Shown: positions 49,176 to 59,430 of the stretch, one piece after another | Position numbering within the stretch: the stretch's first letter is position 1 | How the letters are laid out: every line of letters begins with the position of its first letter | Source: Isoetes taiwanensis | Lineage: Eukaryota; Streptophyta; Lycopodiopsida; Isoetales; Isoetaceae | DNA: 64,000 bases | Direction: 5' to 3' | Assembly: GCA_021234155.1 (NCBI GenBank) | Contig: JAJEKV010000084.1 | Span: forward strand, 3,041,702 to 3,105,701 | Translations under genes and position numbers: made by a program | The notes under the pieces: model-generated | Seen by the model: the letters and a program-made list of their open reading frames with translations, nothing else | Told to the model about the DNA's origin: nothing | The model's database searches: none

Positions 49176-52100
49176 TCTTGTTTCTCCTTCTTTTCAATGA
49201 ATCTTCTTCTTCTTTTCCTTCAAAAGCTTCTTTTGCCATCAGATATTTCATTAGTTTCTATCTCCTTCTCGTCCTTATGGTATGATGTAGTATGATAAGG
49301 CATGCATGGAGGAATGATCAAATCCTTAAGATTCATTACTTTCTTTTACATTTAATGCCTTCGAGTTCGCACATGGCGAATCGATTAAAAAGGGATGATA
49401 CAATATTTACTGGCTTATGTAGATTATATCAATTTTCAACAATCTTCCGTTGTTTTTTTTGCAGGTTTCAGCATTCTTAGCGTCTATGTAAATTTTCCAC
49501 AATCTTCTATTGCTTTTTGCAGTTTGTTCTTTCTGTTTTGATGCATTCGGACTGTGCATGGGCATCCATATACAAAAGCCTGATCCAATCGTTGTTATCC
49601 AGCCTATGGAGATCGTAAAAACTGGACTCTTTGTTTAATATTGCATCTTTGTAACAGTTTCTAACATGCAATTCATTGTGGAAGGTCTGGCTTTTTCCAA
49701 CAAGCAAGGAGCTGCAATGGCACTGTTAAGCAAGCATCTTCTCGTTCTTCTTCTCTGTTGATTTCTTACAGCTGCTCCATCGATTTGGAAGCTAGAGCAT
49801 AATCTAGCTCTGGTTAGTGCTTTTTGGTTGGATTCACGATTGGGTCTTCTCTCTTTATGAATCTGCAGCATTTCTCTGAATTTCATCTAGTTTGGCATCA
49901 TATCTAGCTGAATTTGCATGGCTTGCAGCGAATTTTGCCTTCTTTTTCTGCCTGTGTATACCAAACAAATGCTCCTTCTCACCGCGGTTTTCTCGCCTTA
50001 AATTAGCTTGCAAATAGAGCTTATGTTGAGTCATCGTTTGTCTTCAGGATGGTTCACAATATGATCTGCATGCATGAAGAAATAAACTTGTGTTGCTTCT
50101 GTGTTTCTTTGCTGCTATGATTTGAAAGAAATCTGCCTTATGCTAGACTAGGGACGTTAATCTTCTTTTGCAGATCTTGAACTGGTGATGGACGAGGCTG
50201 AGCACAATCGATTTGTTGTTTCTTATCCTGAACCAAAGGGTCTGCACCAAGCAACAAGGGAGCTGTTTTGCCTTTTTTGAGTCTACAGATATAGTATTCA
50301 AGATTCGAATGGCATCTCCAGAACCTACAAGACAAATTTGAACGAAGTATGGCTGTTTGACGAAGATAGTTACAGAACAGAGCATGGATATACCGAGCAT
50401 GTAGCACAGGAGGAAATTTTTTGATGACAAACCATCTCTAACCTGTTCTCACAGATCTGCTCCTTGGCTCACGATATGCCCTGCTCTCGCTTCTTTCTGC
50501 CATCCCTAATCTCTGGCCTAAGCTTTTTCCCTTCTCCCTGATCCGGCCGGCCTAATCCTTTCTCCATTCCGTTGCCTTTCTTCATTAGGGGTTACGTTCA
50601 TCTGGTATCCCTCCTAGTTTGTTTCTTCTTACACTTATTTCGAAACTTGGGACTTTTAACTGTCTAACCTTATTTTAATTGTTTAAACTCGTTGCTGGGT
50701 AGAATATCTCCGTCTCACCTTCACCTCGGTCTGCCTTCTTCGTCTTTCAAGGTTTGTGTTTCCTTCACGATTTGTGTTTTCCAATTTTTTTAGATTTGAA
50801 TGTTCGAATGAGAAACTTGTTTCGCGGCTCTGGGTTCGTCCATGTCACTTAGCCCTCTTAACCATATACATTTCCTTAGCTAACAATTTTATTCTGACCA
50901 TTGTTCAAGTCGTTTTATGTTAGGTGCCTACATAATTATTTTCGACCATTGTTCATGGGGATTGGGTTGGTATTTGCATTTAATTATGGGTTTGGCATCT
51001 CATCATTCTCATTTGTGCTTACTGGAACCTTCGGCTCTATGATATGCATGATCATTTGCCAATATTCATTTGATCTATAATTTATCCTAGTTCATCTCAT
51101 TTCTCTGGCGTTTGTTCCTCTTTTCAGCACCCTACGTTCTCAAACCATTGAATTCATGCATCAAGTTGGTTCTTCTTTTTGTGATTGCAACCCATCTTTA
51201 TTTTTTCTCCATGTGTAGCTTGTGTTGCTTGATATTGAACCTCACTAATGCAAAGCTTTTTGGGGGTTGCAAGTGTTCCATTTTAACTCTTGTGGTGCTC
51301 TCTTATTTTCTCCAGTCCATTGTTTGTGCTCTGAGGTTGAATTGACAATGCCTCGCATTTATTAGTCTGGAGTACTTGTGGTATTTTTTGTCTTTAACGA
51401 GCATCATCATTTTTCTCAAAGTATAGTTTGGGTTGCCTTTTCAAGTTAACTATTTTAAGCTACCACATTAAATTTCAATTTTATGGTGCCCCATTACCTT
51501 ATTCAGTTCATCGCCATTCTTGCCTCTAGAGATACATTCATATTGCTAGGTGTTGGTACCCACTTTGGGAGTTTTTATTTCTAGTAACTTGGTTTTTCTG
51601 AAGCAAAAGTGTTGCTTCAAAGCCAGTTTTTCTACCGGGTGTATCTCTTTATATTCCTTTGGTTAAGCATTTGGGTCATTGTCTTTGGAATCATTTTTAT
51701 GCATCATATGTTGGCTTGCCAATTTTGCCTAGATACAGGCATCTCTTTTCTACATAGTTTTTACTCTATTGGACCTAGATTTCTGTTTCAAAATTTCACA
51801 TTGACTTCTCTGGATAAGGCTGTGCAATATGTTTTTTTTTCCATGTTTCAAGGTGGTTTCACGTCAATTTGGGACTTTCTTAGTCGAATAATTGTTTCAT
51901 TCCATGTATCTACGATTTATTACAATTGCCTTTGCTAATACATTGTTTTCATTTAATCACTTTGTTTTGTGGCGAGCCTCGTTGCATCCCACCTTGCTCT
52001 TGGTTCTCTTGACTTCCATCTCCTCTACATCCTTGGCCATAACTTCCTTTGACTTAGCTCACACTTTTGACCTTTTCCTTGGTGAGCATCGCCATCTTAC

Positions 52101-54849
52101 TATTTTCATTTTCAGCCTCTCTTTTGCTAGATCCACGCTATCTTCGGCTATTCATCTTGGTCTTCTAGGTGAGAAACATCTTGTTTTGGTTCAAGTCATC
52201 CTTCTAACCCTCCGTTTGACTTGACTTTAGTGTACTGTTTTTGTGTTTAGCCTTTTTCATTTTCGTCATTGCCTAATATTGCTTTCTCCATTTTTATTAT
52301 ATTCTCTTGGGCATTTCCTTCCTTGTTGCATGGCACATATTGTCGTGCTTCAAAAATTGATGTGTATGATTTTTTGTGCATTATTATGGTGGACCATCAT
52401 TGTGCACATCGGAGATAAACTGTTGTTGCTAGATTAATGGCGGTTCTTGTATTGTGATCAGAACGCTCCATTCTTCTTCTATAGACTCATCTGTCGTTTC
52501 TTGGAGGTATTATCTTTTTTCATCTTCTAGTTAGAAAATGAGCTCGAGGTGATATGTTATTTTCATTCGGTTGGCTTTGTTCGATGTTTTCCACTAACAC
52601 TCCCATTGGCCTATTGCCATTCCCATAGGGATGGAACTTTTGCAAGCTCAAACTCCACCGTTGTAGTTTGCCTGTGTTCTTCAAGGTACTTGCGTCTAGA
52701 ACGACTTGCTTCCCAGGGGTTCATTTTTGCCATGCCGCCGCCTTTACCCCTATGCCTCAATCGACAATACATTACCGCCTCCTTATCTTCACCATTCGCT
52801 TGTTAACATGCCATCTATCTACCTATAACAAACTATCATTTCCTTAACTTACACTACATTTGTAAGTATTCACTTGAACCTTTTCTTTCACCAAGTCCCT
52901 TTGGTTGGCTTATTCAATTTTGTCGGATACATGCATGTGGGTATCTTTCTAATTTTTTCGAATGCTTTTATTCTACCGATATTGGTTATTTATCTTGAAG
53001 TTTTGAACTCACTATTCTAGACTTTGTAGGGATATATGTCCTAGGTTTTTTTCAATTGGGTTTCATACTTTGGAGCTTCATTGGTTAATGTGGTTCTTTG
53101 ATAAATATTGTAGATATATTTTCAATTGCCTTTACAAGATACATCGTCTAAGGTTACATTCCACACAACTTGTTTTTGCTCATTCTATTTTCAACTAGCA
53201 TTGGGATGTGATTTTGCAATAGTTATTTCTTGGATCACTTCATTCATCATGGCAATCGCCGCCTTCTTACTCTTCCATTTGTCTCGGAACCGGACCGCTT
53301 TTATATAGGGGATTTTTACGCTCTTTAGGGAACCCGAAGGTGCGATAAGGTAATTTATTGTTTGTTGTTTTCATTTGGGACATGGACTTTTTAGCTCCTT
53401 TTGCTAAAGTTATTTGTGATGCATTTGGTAGCCGTTACAATACGCTGTGGGTTCATTATGTCATTTGGGTGCTTTGTCCTTAATGTTCTTCCACAAGCAT
53501 TGATTTTTGATGCTATTGACATGGGTTGTATGTTGCAACTTTGAGCTATATCTTTGTGGACATGTATGGTGTACCTTATGGACATTGAGTTTTGAGTATC
53601 AGGGGGAAGCATGCCTTCTTTTCCTTTGATGAGCTTCATCGAATTTTTTCTTAGTTCTTTGCTCGCCCTAGTTCTTTGTTTCCTATATTTCGGGTCTCAT
53701 ATTGCTTCTCTTGTGATCTATATTTGGCTTCTTCACATGTTATGTTGCATACTTCTTTTTACATCTTTTCTATTGGTTTCGGTCATTGGCTCTATTTCAA
53801 GTTTGTTTCTACACCAATTTTCCATATATGCATGTATTGGATTGTCATTTTTTTGCATTGAGATTTGCGAGTGGATTTGTCTAGTATCCGTTTACATTTT
53901 GTTATGAAGTTCTTGTTCAGTTTTGCTAACCTTTTGTTTGACATTTTGCTTCATTCTTGGTCTTAACGCATTTCCTTTGTTGTCCCTGGGTACTCCCGAC
54001 CTCTTGATATGTTATGTTATGGATTTGTCATCTCTAGATATGCCCATTTATTTGTCCGAGTAAGTTTTTAATGTTTATCACGAAGTTGTCTTATTTTGTA
54101 TCATTTCCACATAGGCCTCTTAACCATGCACTTGACTCGACCTCATTCACGAGACACAAGTGCCATTGATAGACTAGGCCCACTCCATCTAACACCTCAA
54201 TTTTTTCAGAGCTCACATGGATAGCTTTACTACTAATATGTCACTTCACGTCGCCATTGTGTTTTGGTCCCTTTATCATTACTTGCGTTGCTTTTTCATA
54301 GCACACCATATGTATGGCACTTTCGCTTTATTAATAATCATCATTTTACCTAGCCAAGATATTTTCATTTGTCCTTTTTACCATATGGTGACCTCTTGCC
54401 CTCCACCCCCACCTTGGCACTTTGACCTCCATCTCTTCTTTTTCGTTGGCCATAACCTCACTTTTGACTACTTAAGCCTCATTTTTTTTTCGTTGCTAGG
54501 ATCCGAATTAACTTTCGCCTCAATTTCCTTCTTGACCTTCCTTTTGATCGGTGCTAACATGTCTACATCCTCTTCCTCAATCTCCTCCCTCATTTGCCAA
54601 AGTATGTTTCCTATTGGGACCTTTATTCATGGCTTTACGCATATGGTATTATTTGTCTTCGGACATCACCACCCATTTCTCCTATGCTACCCTGAACCAG
54701 ACCTTAGCACTTTCGCTCTCCTCATCTTGTTCCACCCATTTCACAACCTTATGAACCTCTTTGCTTTAGACTTCTTGTTGATGTCAACCTCCTTTTTCTT
54801 CTTGACATTGCTCTGAGCTGGATCATTCTGTTGGTGTTTGTCATGCACC
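49176..54849. other. T-rich interior of element 1
   Basis: The plus strand is pyrimidine-rich and open by composition (Phe/Leu/Ser-rich frames), which I do not accept as genes. On the minus strand, diverged repeats at about 52000-52080, 54400-54480 and 55526-55585 share the DNA blocks ccaccttg, tccatctc and ttggccataac. They read as Lys/Glu-rich peptide pieces such as KEVMAKDVEEMEVKR and SEVMANEKEEMEVK. This points to an old minus-strand ORF. Confidence 0.4.
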
Positions 54850-55370
54850 AGGGCCCCAAGCTTATTTGCTTGCTTCATTGTCCAGGAACAAGCTTGTAGC
54901 TATTGCATCAATTCGCACGGGGTCCCATAGGCTACGGATTGAGACAGGTAGATGGGAGCAGCCGCAATTGCCACGAGAAGCGAGACTATGTGCCTGTTGC
55001 CAGTTACAGGTTATTGAAGATGAAAGCCATACTCTTCTGAGTTGCCCTGCTTTTGAGATAGTCCGGAATCATTTTTTGACCTTAGCATTCCATTCCATGC
55101 TTCCACAACTTCTCAGAGCACCATATGTGCATGACTTGGCATTATACATACTTGAGGTTCTAGATAAACGTCTGCAATTACTGAGTCCTCAGTAGTCATT
55201 ATCTCTGCTTGTCTAGTATCATTATTACTGCAAAGGTTTTTCCCTTGAAAACCTTTCGAGGCATGGGTTTTTTAATCCTAGTAGTAATGATTGTACTAGC
55301 CCATTGTATGGGTCCCATGACCTATTGGTCTCCGTGGACGTTAAAAAATTTATTCTATTCTATTCTATTC
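54850..55370 (+). mobile_element. 5'-truncated LINE 3' end with (ATTCT)n tail, copy B
   Basis: Frame 54866-55195 encodes LRIETGRWEQPQLPREARLC, then IEDESHTLLSCPAFEIVRN. The zinc-binding-like CxxC..HxxxxC is complete. The 3'UTR has a stem-loop at 55240-55262 and ends gttaaaaaatt plus four ATTCT-type repeats (55351-55370). It is nested in element 1. Confidence 0.75.
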
Positions 55371-56118
55371 TTTTTATGTTATTGGTTGTGGTTGACATTT
55401 CATGTTCTTAGTTTGGTCTTTTCAATATTGTTCTTACCACCTTGGGCAGATTACACACTTTTTGCTAACCCTTTGTTCTTGTTAGCTCCTTGATCATAGC
55501 ACTACCCTCATGAATTCCACTCTCACCTTGGCACTCTTGATATTCATCTTCCTTTATCTGGTTTATAGTTTGACCCCTTTCCGGGGTGTTGACGTCATGT
55601 GGCTCTTGATATTTTTTGTTGTCAATTTAATTACCTTTAACGTGGTTTTATGTTGTCTTGTGGCAGCTACCTCTCGCTTATTTACCCCCCAGGAGGTCCT
55701 CTTGTTCCTCCTCTACTTTCCCTTTGGTGTTTTCCTCCCGCGCCCCATCCACCCTCACGGCTTCCATAGCTATATTCCGCCGCTTTGTTGCTTGGTGTTG
55801 TCTACATTCTGTTTCATATCTCCCTGCTTCCCCCCTTCGTCGTCGCGGCCTTTTTTCGCCTCTCTTCATCATCCTGGTATGTCTTCCTCGTCGATTACTT
55901 CGGCCTCGACAGCAATATCCTTTTTCGTCAAAAATTTTTTAACCTTCCAACCTCCGTTGTTTTACCTCTACCGTCCTTGGCTCGTCAATCTACCTCTCGT
56001 CAGGCCCCACGCCCCCGCTTCGTGCACATAGTCTCTCCCTCTCGCTATGTAGTTTGCGATGTTGCCCGAATTTAGACGTTTTTTGTCTGGGCTTGTAGGT
56101 AAGGATGTTCTCTGGTAG
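55371..56118 (-). other. Minus-strand charged coding remnant in element 1
   Basis: The minus-strand frame 55872-55678 reads MMKRGEKRPRRRRGEAG, then VEEEQEDLLGGK. Related charged peptides continue on both sides in shifted frames. The composition (Lys/Arg/Glu) resembles a nucleic-acid-binding structural protein, but no family is recognised. Confidence 0.3.
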
Positions 56119-56158
56119 TCGGCCAGTTTTGTGTCCTTTGCGAGTCCCTTCCCAGAAT

Positions 56159-57294
56159 AGCATCGATCAGGAGCCCTCGGATCGTTATCGATGGGATGGG
56201 ACGAGCAGCTATATATGTGCCCGTCCTTCTTGTGGCTCGTTATCAGCGTCTTCTCACAGCAGCATCTCTTTCCTTGTCCATTGCTTCCCACCCTACCCGC
56301 CCTTATATGTTATCTTGAGTTCGTCTATTGTTTATATGTTTTTGTTCAGTTTTGACCACCCGTTGGGTGATGCTTAAATTATTTTCCACCCCAAGGGTGA
56401 TGCTATCTATATTTTTCCCACCCGTTGGGGATGCTCGATGATCTCCACCTGGTGATGCTATTTTTTCTTTTTTTCCACCTCTCGGTCTTTGTTTTCTATT
56501 TCTATATATGTTTGTTTACGGTTCCTAACATCTAACGGGTGACTTTTCATCTATTTTTGGTTCATGCACTATTTGTTGTTGTCCACCTTAGGTGTTGCTA
56601 TAATAATGTTTTCTTTAATAATGTTTTTCTTTTTTTCGGCATTATGCCGCATTATTCTCCACCTGCGGGTGATACTGTTTATTTCCACCTCGAGGGTGAT
56701 TTATATTTCTTTTCACATGATTGTTATCCACCCGTTGGGTGGCGCTTTTCTCCACCCTATGGTGATGCTATCTCCACTGCGGGTGATCTTTGTTTATTTC
56801 CACCTCGAGGGTGGCGATATTTCTTTTTACATAATTGTTCTCCACGGTTGGGTGATCTTTGTTCTCCACCCTATTGGGTGATGCTCTCTTTTACGCTACA
56901 TGTTTGATTTTCTCTAACCATTCACGGGTGTTTTTTAGAGTTCTTTGTGTTGCTTGCAGGTTTTACGCCATCTTCTGCGGTCCTGCTTTTTTTGGCTTCG
57001 CCATCGACCCACTCCTTCGGTTCTCCAGGCAACACATTCAAGGTTGCTGGCGACCATTTCTCATTAGGGTTTTCCTCGAAAACCCGAAAGGGCGGGGTTT
57101 TTTATCCCGATGAGAAGTTGTCGCCATTACCCTTCTATACTGCCTGTGCACATTTCTTTTGTTTCCGGGGTAGCCCGATATTGTTCCTATGGTCGGCTAC
57201 CCCTCTCTATTCTTCAAACATTGTATACTGCTGCTGTGATGAATGACAAGCCTATCTTCGGCCGGTTTTGTGTCCTTTGCGAGTCCCTTCCCAG
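56159..57294. mobile_element. Insertion element 2 (1.1 kb), non-autonomous, head-to-tail with element 1
   Basis: It is bordered by AAT at 56156-56158 and 57295-57297, and shares both ends with element 1. There is no coding capacity. The interior is dominated by an array of short CCACC..GGGTG hairpins (56356-56884). Near the 3' side is a stem-loop around ggttttcctcgaaaacc (57067) followed by gggcggggttttttatccc. Confidence 0.65.
56356..56884. repeat. Array of ~13 short hairpins, consensus CCACC-N(2-5)-GGGTGATGC
   Basis: Copies start at 56356, 56386, 56418, 56445, 56583, 56659, 56685, 56728, 56752, 56774, 56800, 56842 and 56866. Loops differ (cgtt, tta, tgc, tcga, tat), while stems keep pairing, for example CCACCCGTTGGGTGATGC and CCACCTCGAGGGTGGCG. 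T-rich spacers are 5-125 bp. Degenerate copies lie near 56475, 56533 and 56917. Confidence 0.85.
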
Positions 57295-57297
57295 AAT

Positions 57298-57940
57298 TAC
57301 CAAAGAATATCAGGCATTACCAATATCACATGTCTTTTGAAAGTTTGCCCATCTGTCTACACTTGTGAGAAATCTAACCAAAGATAGAAAGGAGGTAGAA
57401 AATATAATAAGAACAGATCTAGAACAAAAAGGTTTTGTAGAGGAAGATGAGCCGACTGAGATACTCTATGCTGGAGGGAAAGGATGTGGTTGGTCCTTGC
57501 TTCTTATGCGAGCATATAGCCACATCAAAGCTAACTATTCCAAACTATCTAAAGATAATAGATGCTTTAATTGTGAAGGATTTGGAAGCATTGCTGCCGA
57601 TTGATCTACTTTAAAAGACCAAGATAAAAACAAGGGTAATGGTAATGTTAGAGGCAGAGAGTTTAATACAAAGGGCAACAACTTTAGAGAAAGATGGAAC
57701 TTTAGAAAGATAGCAAGGGAAGGCCATCTCTTGTCAATATTGCAAGGGAAGCAGAAGAAGATCTTGAAGAAAAAATGGACGAAAATGATGAGGTAAAAAA
57801 TTCAAATGCCTTTCAGTTTCTAATAACCATTCTAAGGATGATGGCAACTTATTTGTAATAAATAGTGGGGCTGGGCTTTCATAATGAGGCATTGTAAATA
57901 CATTGAGTACACCTACCTTAAAATTATGGCAACACACTCA
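57298..57940 (+). pseudogene. Copia-type gag, 3' part with zinc knuckles, and protease remnant
   Basis: It continues from 49051: TKEYQALP, then KFAHLSTLVRNLTKDRKE, a first knuckle split by a frameshift (GPCFLC / AYSHIKANYSK) and a second, RCFNCEGFGSIAAD (57560-57601), in which His is Ser and the last Cys is a stop. A Lys/Asn-rich stretch follows. Beyond about 57850 a weak protease-like piece (LFVINSGAG) fades out. Integrase and reverse transcriptase are absent. Confidence 0.65.
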
Positions 57941-58471
57941 TGCAAACAACATCTATTATATGATTAAAAAAGGTTTGATTGTGGGAGAAGAAAACAAGCC
58001 CATGGCTCTATCTAATATACATTAAATGACAGGTCGATTCGAAAGAGTTCAGATGACTTGAAGGGATTCTTATATGATTATTTTAAATAATTTCTGGAGG
58101 ACAAATCATTATCTTACCAAGCTGTATTTGAAGAGTTAGTGATCCTGAAGGTGCAGCCAGTGACGTCTTTCAGTAGAAGATTTGCATCAGGCAATTCTTC
58201 TTTAGATAAAGGTAAATGCCTTGGGATGGATGGAATACCAATTGAGTTTTTTCAACAAATGAAGGCATATTTTCAGCCTACACAAATCTTACACAAGCTA
58301 ATAATTTGGATTCAAAGTTAAAACATGTTGCATTGCTTTAATACCCAAGGGTATTATCCACACACTATCAATGATTGATATTCCATCTCGCTTCTATTCG
58401 CATTCTATGGCAGAAAAAATAAAACCAAATTTGTCAGATAACATCTTGTGTACAATCAAGGTTTCTCGCTA

Positions 58472-58551
58472 AAATTAGAATTTCTTGTGATCAAGGGGTC
58501 CCATGGCCTATTGGTCTTCGTGGGCGTTAAAAAATCTATTCTATTCTATAT
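58472..58551 (+). mobile_element. 80-bp LINE 3' end with (ATTCT)n tail, copy C
   Basis: gggtcccatggcctattggt, then cttcgtgggcgttaaaaaat and ctattctattctata match the last ~55 bp of copies A and B. It is flanked by tcgcta (58466-58471 and 58552-58557), a possible target duplication inside the other LINE. Confidence 0.65.
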
Positions 58552-58785
58552 TCGCTAGTAGAAGCATCTTAAATAATGTGGGCTGCTTTTGAAGGCCTAT
58601 ATTGGGCAAGGAAAACAAATGAAAGGTGGCATATATCAAGCTGGATTTTATTAAAGCATATGATAGTATTTGGTGGTGTCTTCTAGACAAAATGACAGTA
58701 AAATAAGGATGCAGTGAATCCTTCACCAATACTGTTAAGAAGCTATTGTATACTGCACGTGCACCAGTTCTACTCCAGTGATGAG

Positions 58786-59430
58786 CAGGGATAGGTTCAA
58801 TACGCTGTACGTTTTATACGGAATACGTATGAATTGTATGATACGGCACAAATTTGCCGTATAAAACGCAAAAAATACGGCAAAAAACAATTCCGGCGTC
58901 GGAAGATTTTCGCGTACGCGAAAACAACTATATTGCGTACGCGAAAAATTTTTCGCGTACGCGAAACCTTCAGAACCGCGTACGCGAAACCAAAAATTTT
59001 TCGCGTACGCGAAAACAACGCCACAGCGTACGCGGACTTTTTTTCGCGTACGCGATTTAGTTGTTTTCGCGTACGCGAAAATCTTCCGACGCCGGAATTG
59101 TTTTTTGCCGTATTTTTTTTCGAACACCGCGCTGCTTTCGCGTACGCGAAATGAACTGGATAGCGTACGCGAAAAAATTTTCGCGTACGCTATCACGAAG
59201 CTTTCGCGTACGCGAATGTCAGGCCTGTCCTTTCGCGCCGCGATTCTTTCTATTTCGCGTACGCGAAAAAATTTTCGCGTACGCTTTCACGAAGGTTTCG
59301 CGTACGCGAAGATTTTTTTTTCCGGCCGGCGAGGTATTTATACGTTAAATACGTATTTTATTAAAAAATACGTATTTTTTAACTTTATACGTCAGAAATT
59401 TTAATTTTGTACGTATAGAACCTATCCCTG
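58786..59430. mobile_element. Complete non-autonomous hAT-type foldback element
   Basis: The 8-bp target duplication GTGATGAG is exact (58778-58785 and 59431-59438). Terminal inverted repeats are CAGGGATAGGTTCAATACG and CAGGGATAGGTTCTATACG (one mismatch in 19). An 8-bp duplication with CAGGG ends is typical of hAT. The interior has an inner hairpin of ~55-bp arms (58874-58929 and 59059-59116) and 15 copies of GCGTACGC, mostly within TTTCGCGTACGCGAAA (58912-59307). No transposase. It is inserted in the LINE just before its RGIRQ motif. Confidence 0.9.

Larger units (their letters stand above)
49052..56155. mobile_element. Insertion element 1 (7.1 kb) with AAT flanks
   Basis: It is bordered by AAT at 49049-49051 and 56156-56158. 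Its first ~124 bp (to 49175) match the start of element 2 (56159-56294). Its last 37 bp (ggccagttttgtgtcctttg onward) match the end of element 2. Subterminal ctgggatgggacgagc (49072) is an imperfect inverse of gcgagtcccttcccag (56140-56155). It carries LINE copy B and a T-rich interior. Superfamily not assigned; it may be related to TIR, Academ-like or recombinase-type elements. Confidence 0.65.

Noticed and set aside
56119-56155. tRNA-like B box (gcgagtccc) hinting at a SINE
   Set aside because: No convincing A box at the right distance, and the segment sits at the 3' end of the element, not the 5' head.
49052-56155. Helitron
   Set aside because: Neither orientation gives TC at the start with CTRR and a nearby hairpin at the end, and the flanks are AAT repeats rather than a simple A/T site.
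56356-56884. CRISPR array
   Set aside because: Repeats are short self-complementary hairpins with variable loops and irregular spacers in plant DNA, and there are no cas genes.
51112-56907. Many plus-strand Phe/Leu/Ser-rich frames that look like membrane proteins
   Set aside because: Produced by pyrimidine-rich DNA in elements 1 and 2. There is no conserved domain, no consistent frame, and the hairpin array runs through several of them.
56159-57294. 3' LTR of an element whose 5' LTR is at 49052
   Set aside because: Only the first ~124 bp match. The sequence after 49175 does not resemble the rest of 56295-57294.
58735-59404. Overlapping open frames on both strands rich in FRVRE, SRTRK and FAYAK
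   Set aside because: They are translations of the TTTCGCGTACGCGAAA palindrome in different frames within the hAT foldback. The repeat lacks stop codons by composition.
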